Shown: positions 1 through 5,529, counted from the first letter of the stretch. The stretch is DNA of 9,318 nucleotides from Alphaproteobacteria bacterium (GCA_026225015.1 JAMFRY010000207.1:1-9318); one strand, 5' to 3'. Notes: a model not told the origin generated them from the sequence alone. Translations and numbers: made by a program.

Positions 1-126
1 GCTCGTTCCTCTCAACGGCGAGGAAACAGGGTTGGAAACCCATCGAAGTCTTGACCCAGTGCCCAGAGCGACTTGCTCAAAACCTCCGGGTCGCATGAAA
101 GCCGGGCAGGGTAGCTGGGCAGTTAC
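1..126 (+). mobile_element. Possible right end of an IS66-type insertion sequence
   Basis: A truncated transposase-like frame stops at 96-98, and 28 bases later the sequence reads GGGCAGTTAC (117-126). Read inward from the other strand, this end begins GTAACTGCCC. IS66-family elements are known for terminal repeats starting GTAA and for 8-bp target duplications, so the element would end at base 126, with CCTCAAAC (127-134) as one copy of the duplication. The other end lies outside the window, so neither the repeat pair nor the duplication can be confirmed. The carbonic anhydrase gene begins its 3' end only about 67 bases further on. The call is inferred from a short C-terminal resemblance plus the GTAA end. 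Confidence 0.4.
3..98 (+). CDS. C-terminal fragment of a putative transposase (5' end outside window)
   Basis: An open frame enters from the left edge and gives 31 residues before TGA. It contains STARKQGWKPIEVLTQ and ends PERLAQNLRVA. The S-T-A-R-K-Q-G-W stretch followed by a short amphipathic tail resembles the extreme C-terminus of some IS66/ISBst12-type DDE transposases, as I remember them. No catalytic residue lies in the visible part, so function rests on this tail and on the GTAA-type end just downstream. It could instead be a chance open frame or an unrelated gene end. A longer overlapping frame starting at 32 has no ribosome site and runs into the antisense of the carbonic anhydrase gene, so I prefer this reading. 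Confidence 0.35.
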   Translation, partial: SFLSTARKQGWKPIEVLTQCPERLAQNLRVA

Positions 127-192
127 CCTCAAACATCCCTCAGCGGCGACATCGCTCCCGATCCTTCAGCAGGGTCTCTCGCTTTTTCTCCA

Positions 193-774
193 TTACCCGG
201 CTTTCCCGGCTTGGGTCGCGGCTGGAACCTCGATCAAGCGGCCAGAGCGAACATCGTAGATATAGCCGTAAATCGGGATGGTTTTCGGCACCAACGGATG
301 GCTGCGGATGCGCTCCACATCCTCAACGACACTTTGTTCCAGGTTAGCAATCGTATGCCATTTGATGAAATGACCGTGCACCGAACCCGGCCCGTGCCCG
401 TGATCGTGCCAGCCCTGCGCGTCGATGCTGGCCGTCTCAAGGCTTTTATCAAGCAATCCGGCAATGACATCATCGGTGAACAATTCCATTCCGCAATCGG
501 TGTGGTGGATGACGAACCATTCATTGGTGCCGAGCAGTTTATAGGAGATAACCAATGAGCGAATGGCGTCGTCGCTGGCGCGGCCGCCGGCATTGCGGAT
601 GACATGTGCATCGCCTTCCGCCAGGCCCGCATATTTGGCCGGGTCCAACCGCGCATCCATGCATGTCAAAACGGCGAAATGCCGTGCCGGCGGCAAAGCG
701 AGCTTCCCCTTCTCGCCAAAATCCTCAACATAGGCAGCGTTGGCGGCTAGAACCTCGTCCAGTATCTTGCTCAT
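193..774 (-). CDS. Beta-class carbonic anhydrase
   Basis: The gene encodes a 193-residue cytoplasmic zinc enzyme predicted to interconvert CO2 and bicarbonate. The beta-class metal site is complete: C38-x-D40-x-R42 (in LTCMDARLD) supplies one zinc cysteine and the Asp-Arg dyad, and H91-T-D-C94 supplies the other two ligands. NAGGRASDDAIRS (61-73) is the usual strand-helix after the dyad. Its size, and the C-terminal PIYGYIYDVRSGRL (167-180), fit the short clade of beta enzymes common in Actinobacteria and Proteobacteria. Residues 118-140 form an unusually His-rich loop (H123, H125, H127, H133, H135, H140). The ATG at 774-772 is preceded by GAAGGA at good spacing. The gene is monocistronic and divergent from the DJ-1 gene, with its own candidate promoter. 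Overlapping plus-strand frames are shadows. Confidence 0.95.
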   Translation of the reverse strand: MSKILDEVLAANAAYVEDFGEKGKLALPPARHFAVLTCMDARLDPAKYAGLAEGDAHVIRNAGGRASDDAIRSLVISYKLLGTNEWFVIHHTDCGMELFTDDVIAGLLDKSLETASIDAQGWHDHGHGPGSVHGHFIKWHTIANLEQSVVEDVERIRSHPLVPKTIPIYGYIYDVRSGRLIEVPAATQAGKAG

Positions 775-809
775 GGTTTTCCTTCTCCGTTTTTCGGCGT
801 TAAACTCGC

Positions 810-822
810 TATACCCGGTATA
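810..822. promoter_or_regulatory. Candidate operator: palindrome at the predicted start of carbonic anhydrase transcription
   Basis: TATACC-C-GGTATA is a perfect inverted repeat with 6-bp arms around one central base. It sits immediately after the candidate -10, and its centre (816) coincides with the predicted start site, a typical repressor position. No regulator is identified. Confidence 0.4.
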
Positions 823-852
823 ACTATATTGATACTATAGAGATACTGTCTA
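823..852 (-). promoter_or_regulatory. Candidate sigma-70 promoter of the carbonic anhydrase gene
   Basis: Read on the minus strand, TAGACA (852-847) is followed after 18 bases by TATAGT (828-823). Each hexamer matches five of six consensus bases. The predicted start of transcription falls near 816, about 40 bases before the ATG. The call is by eye only. A second TATAGT (839-834) is only 7 bases from the -35 and is not usable with it. Confidence 0.55.
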
Positions 853-1061
853 CCCTATTTGTGACGGTCGTAACCAGGTTCACAGAGATTTGTTGGGTTT
901 CCACAATGCGCCGGGCAGAAAGATGAGTTTTTTACCTGCTCGGGGTTTGGGATAAAAAGATTTCATTTTTAGGTTTGAAACGAGAGTTTAATCCTCGCCC
1001 CAGCTCGTTTCGCCAAGTTAACGCACACAAGCTCGCCCGCAGGGTCGCCATGCCAAGGGCA

Positions 1062-1089
1062 TTGCCCGGACGGCCAAGTCTGCTATAGT
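1062..1089 (+). promoter_or_regulatory. Candidate promoter of the DJ-1/isonitrile hydratase-like gene
   Basis: TTGCCC (1062-1067) is separated by 16 bases from TATAGT (1084-1089). The -10 is preceded by TGC, an extended -10 feature. The predicted leader is about 100 bases long. This is judged by eye against the sigma-70 consensus. Confidence 0.5.
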
Positions 1090-1098
1090 TTGGCCGTC
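1069..1098. promoter_or_regulatory. Candidate operator flanking the -10 of the DJ-1 gene promoter
   Basis: GACGGCCAA (1069-1077) and TTGGCCGTC (1090-1098) are perfect 9-bp inverted arms separated by 12 bases. The -10 hexamer lies inside the spacer, at its right end. The half-site centres are 21 bp apart, two helical turns, as expected for a dimeric regulator binding one face of the DNA. Binding there would block RNA polymerase. In RNA the right arm would lie near the transcript start and the left arm outside it, so a DNA operator fits better than an RNA hairpin. Confidence 0.5.
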
Positions 1099-1196
1099 GG
1101 TGTGACTGGCGAGACAGGTGGAAGAACCACCGTGAAGCACCGCTTGAGCCTTTGCCGCTCGCCTGGGCATCCCTGAACCATTTGAGGAGGTTTCGG

Positions 1197-1895
1197 ATGC
1201 CAGACGAGTCGCCACTCCATATCGGATTCGTTCTATTTCCCGCACTGACCCAGCTTGACCTTACCGGACCTTGGGAGGTTCTAACGCGCCTTCCCAATGC
1301 ACAATGCCACCTGTTGAGCCAAAATCTGGAACCGGTACAAAGCGCCAGCGGCGGGTTGCGCCTGTTGCCCACGCAAAGCCTCGCCGCCTGTCCGCAACTC
1401 GGCATGATCTGCGTGCCGGGTGGACCAGGGCATCTGGCCGCCATGGAGGATGAGGTTCTGCTCGGCTTCCTGCGCCGGCAAGCGCCGGACTGCCAATACG
1501 TGACCGCGGTTTGCACAGGCGCACTGGTGCTGGCCGCCGCCGGCCTGCTGCGGGGCTATCGGGCGACCACGCATTGGATGTCGATGCACCGGCTGGCCGC
1601 GTTCGGCGCCGAGCCTGTTCATCAGCGGGTCGTCATCGACCGCGACCGGATTACCGGCGGCGGAGTCACGGCCGGCATTGATTTCGCGCTCACCATCGCC
1701 GCGCATCTCGGCGGCGAAATCACGGCACGAGAAATCCAGTTGCAAATCGAATATGATCCGCAACCGGTTTTCTGCGGCAGCCCGGCCAGCGCGGCACCGG
1801 AAACCATCTCCGCGCTGCGCGCCCAGGCCGCCTCCTATTCGGCGCGCATGCAGGAGACCGACCGGCGCGCGGCGCAAAGGTTTTGCGCCGAGTGA
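1197..1895 (+). CDS. DJ-1/PfpI superfamily protein, isonitrile hydratase-like
   Basis: The product is a 232-residue cytoplasmic protein of the class I glutamine amidotransferase-like DJ-1/PfpI superfamily. The nucleophile elbow is A-V-C106-T107-G-A-L, after the strand-turn MICVPGGPGHLA (70-81). D21 in QLDLTGPWEVL sits where isonitrile hydratase of Pseudomonas has its essential Asp; the Asp/Cys/Thr set of that enzyme (D17, C101, T102) aligns well with D21, C106, T107. Family knowledge suggests hydration of isonitriles to N-formamides, but many homologues are unassigned or belong to AraC-type regulators; no DNA-binding domain is present here. The ATG at 1197 is chosen because GAGGAGG (1184-1190) precedes it by 6 bases. 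An in-frame ATG at 1152 would add 15 residues and has no such site. A hairpin lies in the last codons. Confidence 0.85.
   Translation: MPDESPLHIGFVLFPALTQLDLTGPWEVLTRLPNAQCHLLSQNLEPVQSASGGLRLLPTQSLAACPQLGMICVPGGPGHLAAMEDEVLLGFLRRQAPDCQYVTAVCTGALVLAAAGLLRGYRATTHWMSMHRLAAFGAEPVHQRVVIDRDRITGGGVTAGIDFALTIAAHLGGEITAREIQLQIEYDPQPVFCGSPASAAPETISALRAQAASYSARMQETDRRAAQRFCAE
1870..1890 (+). other. Stem-loop in the last codons of the DJ-1 gene
   Basis: CGGCGCAAA (1870-1878), loop GGT, then TTTGCGCCG (1882-1890) make a perfect 9-bp stem ending three bases before the TGA stop codon. No T-run follows, so it is not a classical intrinsic terminator. It could protect the 3' end or slow polymerase before the porin gene. 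It may also be accidental, given the repetitive GC-rich codons. Confidence 0.4.
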
Positions 1896-1942
1896 ACCCG
1901 GTTTTGCCGGACTAATCCCATTGCGAGTCGAAGCTATGAGAC

Positions 1943-1988
1943 TTGCGCCAGTTGTTACCCTATTATAACCATAGGTTTAGATGACAAC
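1943..1988 (+). promoter_or_regulatory. Candidate promoter and control region of the porin-permease cluster
   Basis: TATAAC (1964-1969) is a good -10 with a poor, closely spaced -35 (TTGCGC, 1943-1948, 15 bases apart). AACC-ATA-GGTT (1967-1977) overlaps it, and outer arms GTTGT (1951-1955) and ACAAC (1984-1988) enclose the region. The 9-mer TACCCTATT (1956-1964) also occurs upstream of the carbonic anhydrase promoter (851-859). The combination of weak -35 and nested dyads suggests regulated transcription, but this is only inference. Confidence 0.35.
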
Positions 1989-2000
1989 AGGGAAGCCAAA

Positions 2001-3287
2001 ATGAAGTATTTATCGCTCGTTTCAATGCTTGTTGGCGCCTCCGGCCTGCTGGCCGCACCCGCCGCCTTCGCCACCGAAGGCTATTTCGCGGATGGCTATG
2101 GTACCCAATCCAAAGGCGAAGCGGGCGTTGGCTATGCGTTGCCCACCGATAGCCTCTCGGTGGTCTCCAACCCTGCTTCGGCGGCTTTTCTGGGAAACCG
2201 TGCCGATTTCGACGCGGATTTCTTCTTCCCCGACCGCAGCGCCAGCATCTCCGGCAACCTGTTTGGCCCGGATCAGACCTTTGAAGGCAATAAAATCAAG
2301 GCCTTCGTCATCCCCGAAGGCGGCGTGGTGGTGCAGCTGCCGCACAACCTGGCCGTCGGCCTAGCGCTGTATGGCAATGGCGGCTTGGATACAAATTATG
2401 TGTCGAACCCCTATGCCCGCTTCCGGGCGACTGGCGCCGCGGGCGTGGATCTCGAGCAGCTCTACATTTCCCCGACTCTGGCCTGGCAGTTCCTCCCCGG
2501 CCAGAGCTTCGGAGTCTCGTTCAATGTGGTGGATGAGTTTTTCCGTGATGGCGGGCTTGGGATATTTTCGGGCTTTTCCGAAGCACCCGGCAATGTCAAT
2601 CATCAAGGCGAGACCCATTCCTTCGGCTATGGCGTGCGGATCGGCTATCTCGGCGAGATCACGCCCTGGCTTTCGATCGGCGCATCCTGGCAGTCCAAGA
2701 CCTATGCCAGCGGTTTTTCCGCCTATCGCGGCCTGTTTGCCGGTCAGGGCGGTTTCGACGTGCCCTCGACCTATGGCGCCGGGATCGATGTGAAGCCCTT
2801 GCCGGGGCTCGACACCGCGTTTGACGTGCAGCGGATCGACTATCGGGATGTCGCCTCTGTCGGCGATCCCTTCCAGCTCCTGCTCGCCGGGGTGCCGCTG
2901 GGCGCAACGAAAGGGCCTGGTTTCGGCTGGAAAAATACCACCACCCTGAAATTCGGCGTGAATTACCATCTGACGCCGGCTGTGCAGATCCGCGGCGGCT
3001 ACAGCTATACAACCCAGCCGATCCCGGCCAACCAGACCTTCCTCAACATTCTCGCCCCCGGCACGGTGCAGAACCAGTTTACCCTGGGCGCCAGCTATAG
3101 CTCGGCGGGCGGCCTGCTGCCGGCCGGGTTGGAGGTCAGCATTTACGCGCTCTATGCCTTGCCGCAGACGGTGCGCGGCGAGAACTCGATTCCTCCCGGC
3201 TTCCCGCCCGGTGGATTTGGCGGCGGGAACGCCAATATCAAGCTCAGCGAGAAGGCGCTAGGAATCGGCGTGGGGTATGATTTTTGA
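2001..3287 (+). CDS. OmpP1/FadL family outer-membrane transport protein
   Basis: A 428-residue predicted outer-membrane beta-barrel of the FadL/TodX/OmpP1 family, whose members pass hydrophobic solutes such as fatty acids or aromatic hydrocarbons into the periplasm. Residues 1-24 form a signal peptide (hydrophobic core, then PAAFA before T25). The mature start EGYFADGYGTQSKGEAGVGYA and the S-N-P-A box (56-59) fit the family's plug region. The rest alternates aromatic and small residues in beta-strand patterns, and the chain ends G-V-G-Y-D-F with the C-terminal Phe used for barrel insertion. AGGGAAG (1989-1995) precedes the ATG by 5 bases. The next gene follows 43 bases later on the same strand with no terminator between, so co-transcription with the YeeE/YedE pair is likely. 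The substrate is unknown; the neighbours make a sulfur compound possible. Confidence 0.9.
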   Translation: MKYLSLVSMLVGASGLLAAPAAFATEGYFADGYGTQSKGEAGVGYALPTDSLSVVSNPASAAFLGNRADFDADFFFPDRSASISGNLFGPDQTFEGNKIKAFVIPEGGVVVQLPHNLAVGLALYGNGGLDTNYVSNPYARFRATGAAGVDLEQLYISPTLAWQFLPGQSFGVSFNVVDEFFRDGGLGIFSGFSEAPGNVNHQGETHSFGYGVRIGYLGEITPWLSIGASWQSKTYASGFSAYRGLFAGQGGFDVPSTYGAGIDVKPLPGLDTAFDVQRIDYRDVASVGDPFQLLLAGVPLGATKGPGFGWKNTTTLKFGVNYHLTPAVQIRGGYSYTTQPIPANQTFLNILAPGTVQNQFTLGASYSSAGGLLPAGLEVSIYALYALPQTVRGENSIPPGFPPGGFGGGNANIKLSEKALGIGVGYDF

Positions 3288-3330
3288 TCCTGAATAGCGG
3301 ACAGCGCGGCAAAACGAGGTCTGCAAGCTG

Positions 3331-3771
3331 ATGTCGATCGTCATCGAGCCGGTGGTGCTGGCGCAGGCCTTGGCGGGCGGCCTGCTGATCGGCGCCGCTT
3401 CCGCTGGCCTGTTGCTCGTCAACGGCCGGATTGCGGGCATCAGCGGCATCCTGGCGGGCGCCACCGGCAAAGCTGCAAACGCCTGGCAATGGGCGTTTCT
3501 GCTCGGGCTGGCGGCGGCTGGGCTGGGTTCCGTGTTGCTGAGCCAGCGCGCGCCACCGGCATTGGGCGATGAGAGCCTGTGGCTGCTGGCGCCGGCCGGC
3601 CTGCTGGTTGGGGTGGGCACGCGGCTTGGTGGCGGCTGCACCAGCGGCCACGGGGTGTGCGGCATTTCGCGGCTCAGCCGGCGCTCGCTGGTCGCCACTG
3701 GCATATTCATGGTCGTGGCCGGGCTGGTTGTGTATTTCATCCGCCACGTGCTGGGTTGGGCGGATGCGTAG
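3331..3771 (+). CDS. YeeE/YedE family permease, first half-size subunit
   Basis: This is a 146-residue inner-membrane protein of the YeeE/YedE (sulfur transport, formerly DUF395) family. About four hydrophobic segments are visible (roughly 8-30, 53-71, 84-98, 119-140). The signature GGGCTSGHGVCGISRLSRRS (100-119) carries C103 and C110; the C-T-S-G-H-G core is the conserved element of this family, and related full-length proteins import thiosulfate through cysteines. G-R-I-A-G-I-S-G-I (32-40) is the other family motif. Length is half that of full YeeE, as expected when the transporter is split into two genes. GAGGT (3316-3320) lies 10 bases before the ATG, a little far. The stop overlaps the start of the second subunit by 8 bases, implying translational coupling and a heteromeric transporter. 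Confidence 0.9.
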   Translation: MSIVIEPVVLAQALAGGLLIGAASAGLLLVNGRIAGISGILAGATGKAANAWQWAFLLGLAAAGLGSVLLSQRAPPALGDESLWLLAPAGLLVGVGTRLGGGCTSGHGVCGISRLSRRSLVATGIFMVVAGLVVYFIRHVLGWADA

Positions 3772-4219
3772 CCTGCCGATCCTCACAGGCTTTGCCTTCG
3801 GCCTGATCTTCGGGGCCGGGCTGGCGCTTTCCGGCATGGCGGACCCGGACCGGGTGAAGGCGTTTCTGGATGTCGCCGGGGCATGGAACCCGGCTTTGGC
3901 CCTGGTGATGCTGGGCGCCATTGCCGTCGCGGCGCCAGCCTTTTTTGTCGCCAGGCGGCGCCGGGCATTGCTGGGCGGCGAAATCGCGCTGCCGGATACC
4001 AAGCGCATCGATGCGCGGCTGGTCATCGGCGCCGGGATTTTCGGGTTGGGCTGGGGTTTGTCCGGCATCTGCCCCGGGCCCGCCGTGGTGCTGTTGGGCT
4101 TTGGCGCGCGCGGCGCCGTGGTGTTCACGCTCGCCATCGTGATCGGTTTGCGGATCGGCGGGTGGCTCCGGCCCCGCGCTGCGCTCAAGGCGCCGGCATT
4201 AAACAGCGAGCACGCGTAG
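3764..4219 (+). CDS. YeeE/YedE-type permease, second half-size subunit (DUF6691-like)
   Basis: The product is a 151-residue inner-membrane partner of the preceding permease. Hydrophobic segments lie near 5-24, 44-63, 86-101 and 115-133. Characteristic stretches are LSGMADPDRVKAFLDVAGAW (22-41) and GWGLSGICPGPAVVLLG (96-112), with one cysteine, C103, in the G-x-C-P-G-P-A motif that mirrors the cysteine motif of the first half. Pairs of this kind are found near sulfur-oxidation and sulfide-response genes in many Proteobacteria and are thought to carry sulfur compounds. I take the ATG at 3764, inside the end of the first gene, because the protein similarity begins there; a frame starting at 3569 is a shadow for its first 65 codons. 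Its last 21 bases overlap the end of the opposing Crp/Fnr gene. Confidence 0.88.
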   Translation: MRSLPILTGFAFGLIFGAGLALSGMADPDRVKAFLDVAGAWNPALALVMLGAIAVAAPAFFVARRRRALLGGEIALPDTKRIDARLVIGAGIFGLGWGLSGICPGPAVVLLGFGARGAVVFTLAIVIGLRIGGWLRPRAALKAPALNSEHA

Positions 4220-4834
4220 CCCGTTCAAATCTTTAAGTTTTATCTCACGCGGCGAGGAAAATTCGATCAGTTTGCTCCGTCGCAGCATCGCCAAACTCCG
4301 AGAGACGGTCTCTACGGTAAGACCAAGATAGTCGGCAATATCCGTGCGATTCATGGCGAGCGTAACCTGTTCGCGCTGCGGCGAATGCGCAGATTCATCG
4401 GCGAGAAAGGAGGCAAGCTTCTCCAGCGCGCTGAACCGGCCGAGCAGGCAAGCATGCGCATGCGCCCGGGCGAGATTGCGGATGGAATGGAGGTAGAGCT
4501 GGTTGGCGAGACCCTGGTGACGCGCCGCCAGCGAGAGAAGATCGCTGCGCCGGTAGCAAACCAGGGTGCAATCGGAGACGGCCTCGGCCGAAAGGCTGTA
4601 ATGGGCGCCAGCCTCGAAACCGAAAACGTCCCCTTCGATGTGGAAGGCATCAATCTGGCGGCGCCCGTTACTCATGAAACGGCAGGTCCGCACCATCCCG
4701 GAAACGACTTTCAGAATCGCCTCGGCGGGCTCGCTCATGGAATAGATCGTCTGATCCTGGGAGACGTTTCGTACTGGTCCGGTGGCAAGCAATACCCCAT
4801 CGGCTCGGTCATTGGGTCCCAATATGGAGAGCAC
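4199..4834 (-). CDS. Crp/Fnr family transcriptional regulator, FixK-like
   Basis: The product is a 211-residue DNA-binding regulator. Residues about 20-110 form the cyclic-nucleotide-binding-like beta-roll (ILKVVSGMVRTCRF at 40-53, GRRQIDAFHIEGDVFGFEAG at 57-76). A dimerisation helix follows (about 111-145), then a winged helix at 155-195. The recognition helix contains E175-T-V-S178-R179, the E-x-x-S-R pattern of FNR/FixK proteins that read TTGAT half-sites. The N-terminal cysteine cluster of FNR is absent; C51, C89, C93 and C129 are scattered, so oxygen sensing through an FNR-type cluster is unlikely. The only full-length start is GTG at 4834; the next in-frame Met (residue 33) would remove part of the beta-roll. 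The GTG lies 3 bases after the stop of the upstream gene in the same frame, so translation is probably coupled. The effector is unknown. Confidence 0.92.
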   Translation of the reverse strand: MLSILGPNDRADGVLLATGPVRNVSQDQTIYSMSEPAEAILKVVSGMVRTCRFMSNGRRQIDAFHIEGDVFGFEAGAHYSLSAEAVSDCTLVCYRRSDLLSLAARHQGLANQLYLHSIRNLARAHAHACLLGRFSALEKLASFLADESAHSPQREQVTLAMNRTDIADYLGLTVETVSRSLAMLRRSKLIEFSSPREIKLKDLNGLRVLAV

Positions 4835-4837
4835 GCG

Positions 4838-5341
4838 CTATAATCCCGGAGGCGAGGCCGTTGGCGTTGAAGCCGCGGCGGGCCTGCTGGAATGGGAAAA
4901 CAATCGAGGCGCTGCGGCGTGCGAATTAGAGAGCATCTCTCCGGCGAAGATGAGGAGTGTGCCAATAACTAAAGACACCGCGATCGTTCGCGCCGTGATG
5001 ACGGTTTTTTCAACCGAATCGCTGCGCGCAGGACGTGGTTTGCCGAGGATATGCTGCGGCAGCAACGCAACCAGCCGCCTGGCAGTTTTATTCCGGTCTT
5101 CAAGGTTTGAGACAAGCTCCGGAGAGCGCGACATCCAGGTTATCACTTTCTTCGAGGCCGAATCGTCGGACAAAAATGAAAGTTTTTCGGCCTCATCCCA
5201 GGGGTCCAGGTTCATGCGCGCCAATGCGGAAACCACGCTGAGTTGACCGCCGATGCGATCCGCGCCAATCGAAGCAAACAGGAAATTATTGAACTCCGTT
5301 CCAAGAAAGGCAACGGGCAGGTTCTTTTTGGTGTCACTCAT
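4838..5341 (-). CDS. Hypothetical single-span membrane protein paired with the Crp/Fnr regulator
   Basis: The 167-residue product has no function I can name. Residues 1-95 are soluble, beginning MSDTKKNLPVAFLGTEFNNF, and contain LARMNLDPWDEAEKLSFL (40-57), a pattern I associate with short uncharacterised proteobacterial proteins. A basic stretch (about 100-113) precedes one transmembrane helix (about 114-136, TVITARTIAVSLVIGTLLIF). A Ser/Ala/Pro-rich tail of about 30 residues follows. Positive charges before the helix suggest N-inside orientation, with the tail in the periplasm. The ATG at 5341 is chosen for its AAGGTGAAG ribosome site; an in-frame ATG at 5416 would add 25 unlikely residues. 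The tight link to the regulator suggests a sensing or partner role, which is inference only. Confidence 0.8.
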   Translation of the reverse strand: MSDTKKNLPVAFLGTEFNNFLFASIGADRIGGQLSVVSALARMNLDPWDEAEKLSFLSDDSASKKVITWMSRSPELVSNLEDRNKTARRLVALLPQHILGKPRPARSDSVEKTVITARTIAVSLVIGTLLIFAGEMLSNSHAAAPRLFSHSSRPAAASTPTASPPGL

Positions 5342-5403
5342 CGGATCTTCACCTTTGCGGCTTTGCTGGGCCTCTCCATAAACAGGCGGCCCATCCCGAA
5401 AGG

Positions 5404-5416
5404 TTGAAATAGTCAA
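5404..5416. promoter_or_regulatory. Dyad resembling a shortened FNR/FixK box
   Basis: TTGA-AATAG-TCAA is a 13-bp palindrome lying 63 bases upstream of the membrane-protein/regulator operon. FNR/FixK sites are normally TTGAT-N4-ATCAA, with 6 bases between TTGA and TCAA; here there are 5, which is usually not tolerated. It is recorded because its position suits autoregulation by an E-x-x-S-R regulator. Confidence 0.2.
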
Positions 5417-5448
5417 TCAGAACGGGACATAGCAGCCTCGGAATATAC

Positions 5449-5487
5449 CTATTGGAACACGGCATTGAAAATGCCGTGTTCCAATAG
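5449..5487. repeat. Perfect 18-bp inverted repeat with a 3-base loop
   Basis: CTATTGGAACACGGCATT (5449-5466), GAA, then AATGCCGTGTTCCAATAG (5470-5487) are exact reverse complements. The stem is much longer than an ordinary terminator stem and has no T-run on either side. It lies between the regulator operon and the end of the dehydrogenase operon, about 107 bases upstream of the membrane-protein ATG. It could be a transcription barrier, a dimeric-protein site or a small mobile or repetitive element. No second copy is in the window. Confidence 0.85.
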
Positions 5488-5529
5488 AGTCATACTTACC
5501 GCGCGCCGCCCACCAACCCGAGCCGTAGC

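Larger units (their letters stand above)
775..1196. other. Divergent intergenic region between carbonic anhydrase and the DJ-1 gene
   Basis: This 422-base stretch holds no convincing gene: the open frames in it lack ribosome sites and recognisable proteins. It is more AT-rich than its surroundings between about 795 and 1010. It contains a candidate promoter and operator for each flanking gene (described separately). It also has an 8-bp inverted repeat, GAAACGAG (977-984) with CTCGTTTC (1004-1011), and a small hairpin GGTGG-aagaa-CCACC (1117-1131) in the predicted DJ-1 leader. The repeat at 977-1011 has no assigned role. Confidence 0.7.

Noticed and set aside
32..259. 75-codon plus-strand frame at the left edge
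   Set aside because: No ribosome site, and it runs across the predicted element end and into the antisense of the carbonic anhydrase gene.
854..883. CRP-like site built from TGTGA and TTCACA (about 860-882)
   Set aside because: The half-sites are 11-14 bases apart depending on pairing, not the 6 bases of a CRP site.
1281..1877. Long minus-strand open frame inside the DJ-1 gene
   Set aside because: It is antisense to a gene with clear catalytic motifs, is rich in Arg/Gly from GC-biased codons, and has no ribosome site.
2361..2969. Minus-strand open frame inside the porin gene
   Set aside because: It is a shadow of the porin's codon pattern, with no family resemblance or start signal.
3244..4188. 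314-codon minus-strand open frame across the permease genes
   Set aside because: Composition is low-complexity Pro/Ala/Arg and it lies antisense to two well-recognised membrane proteins.
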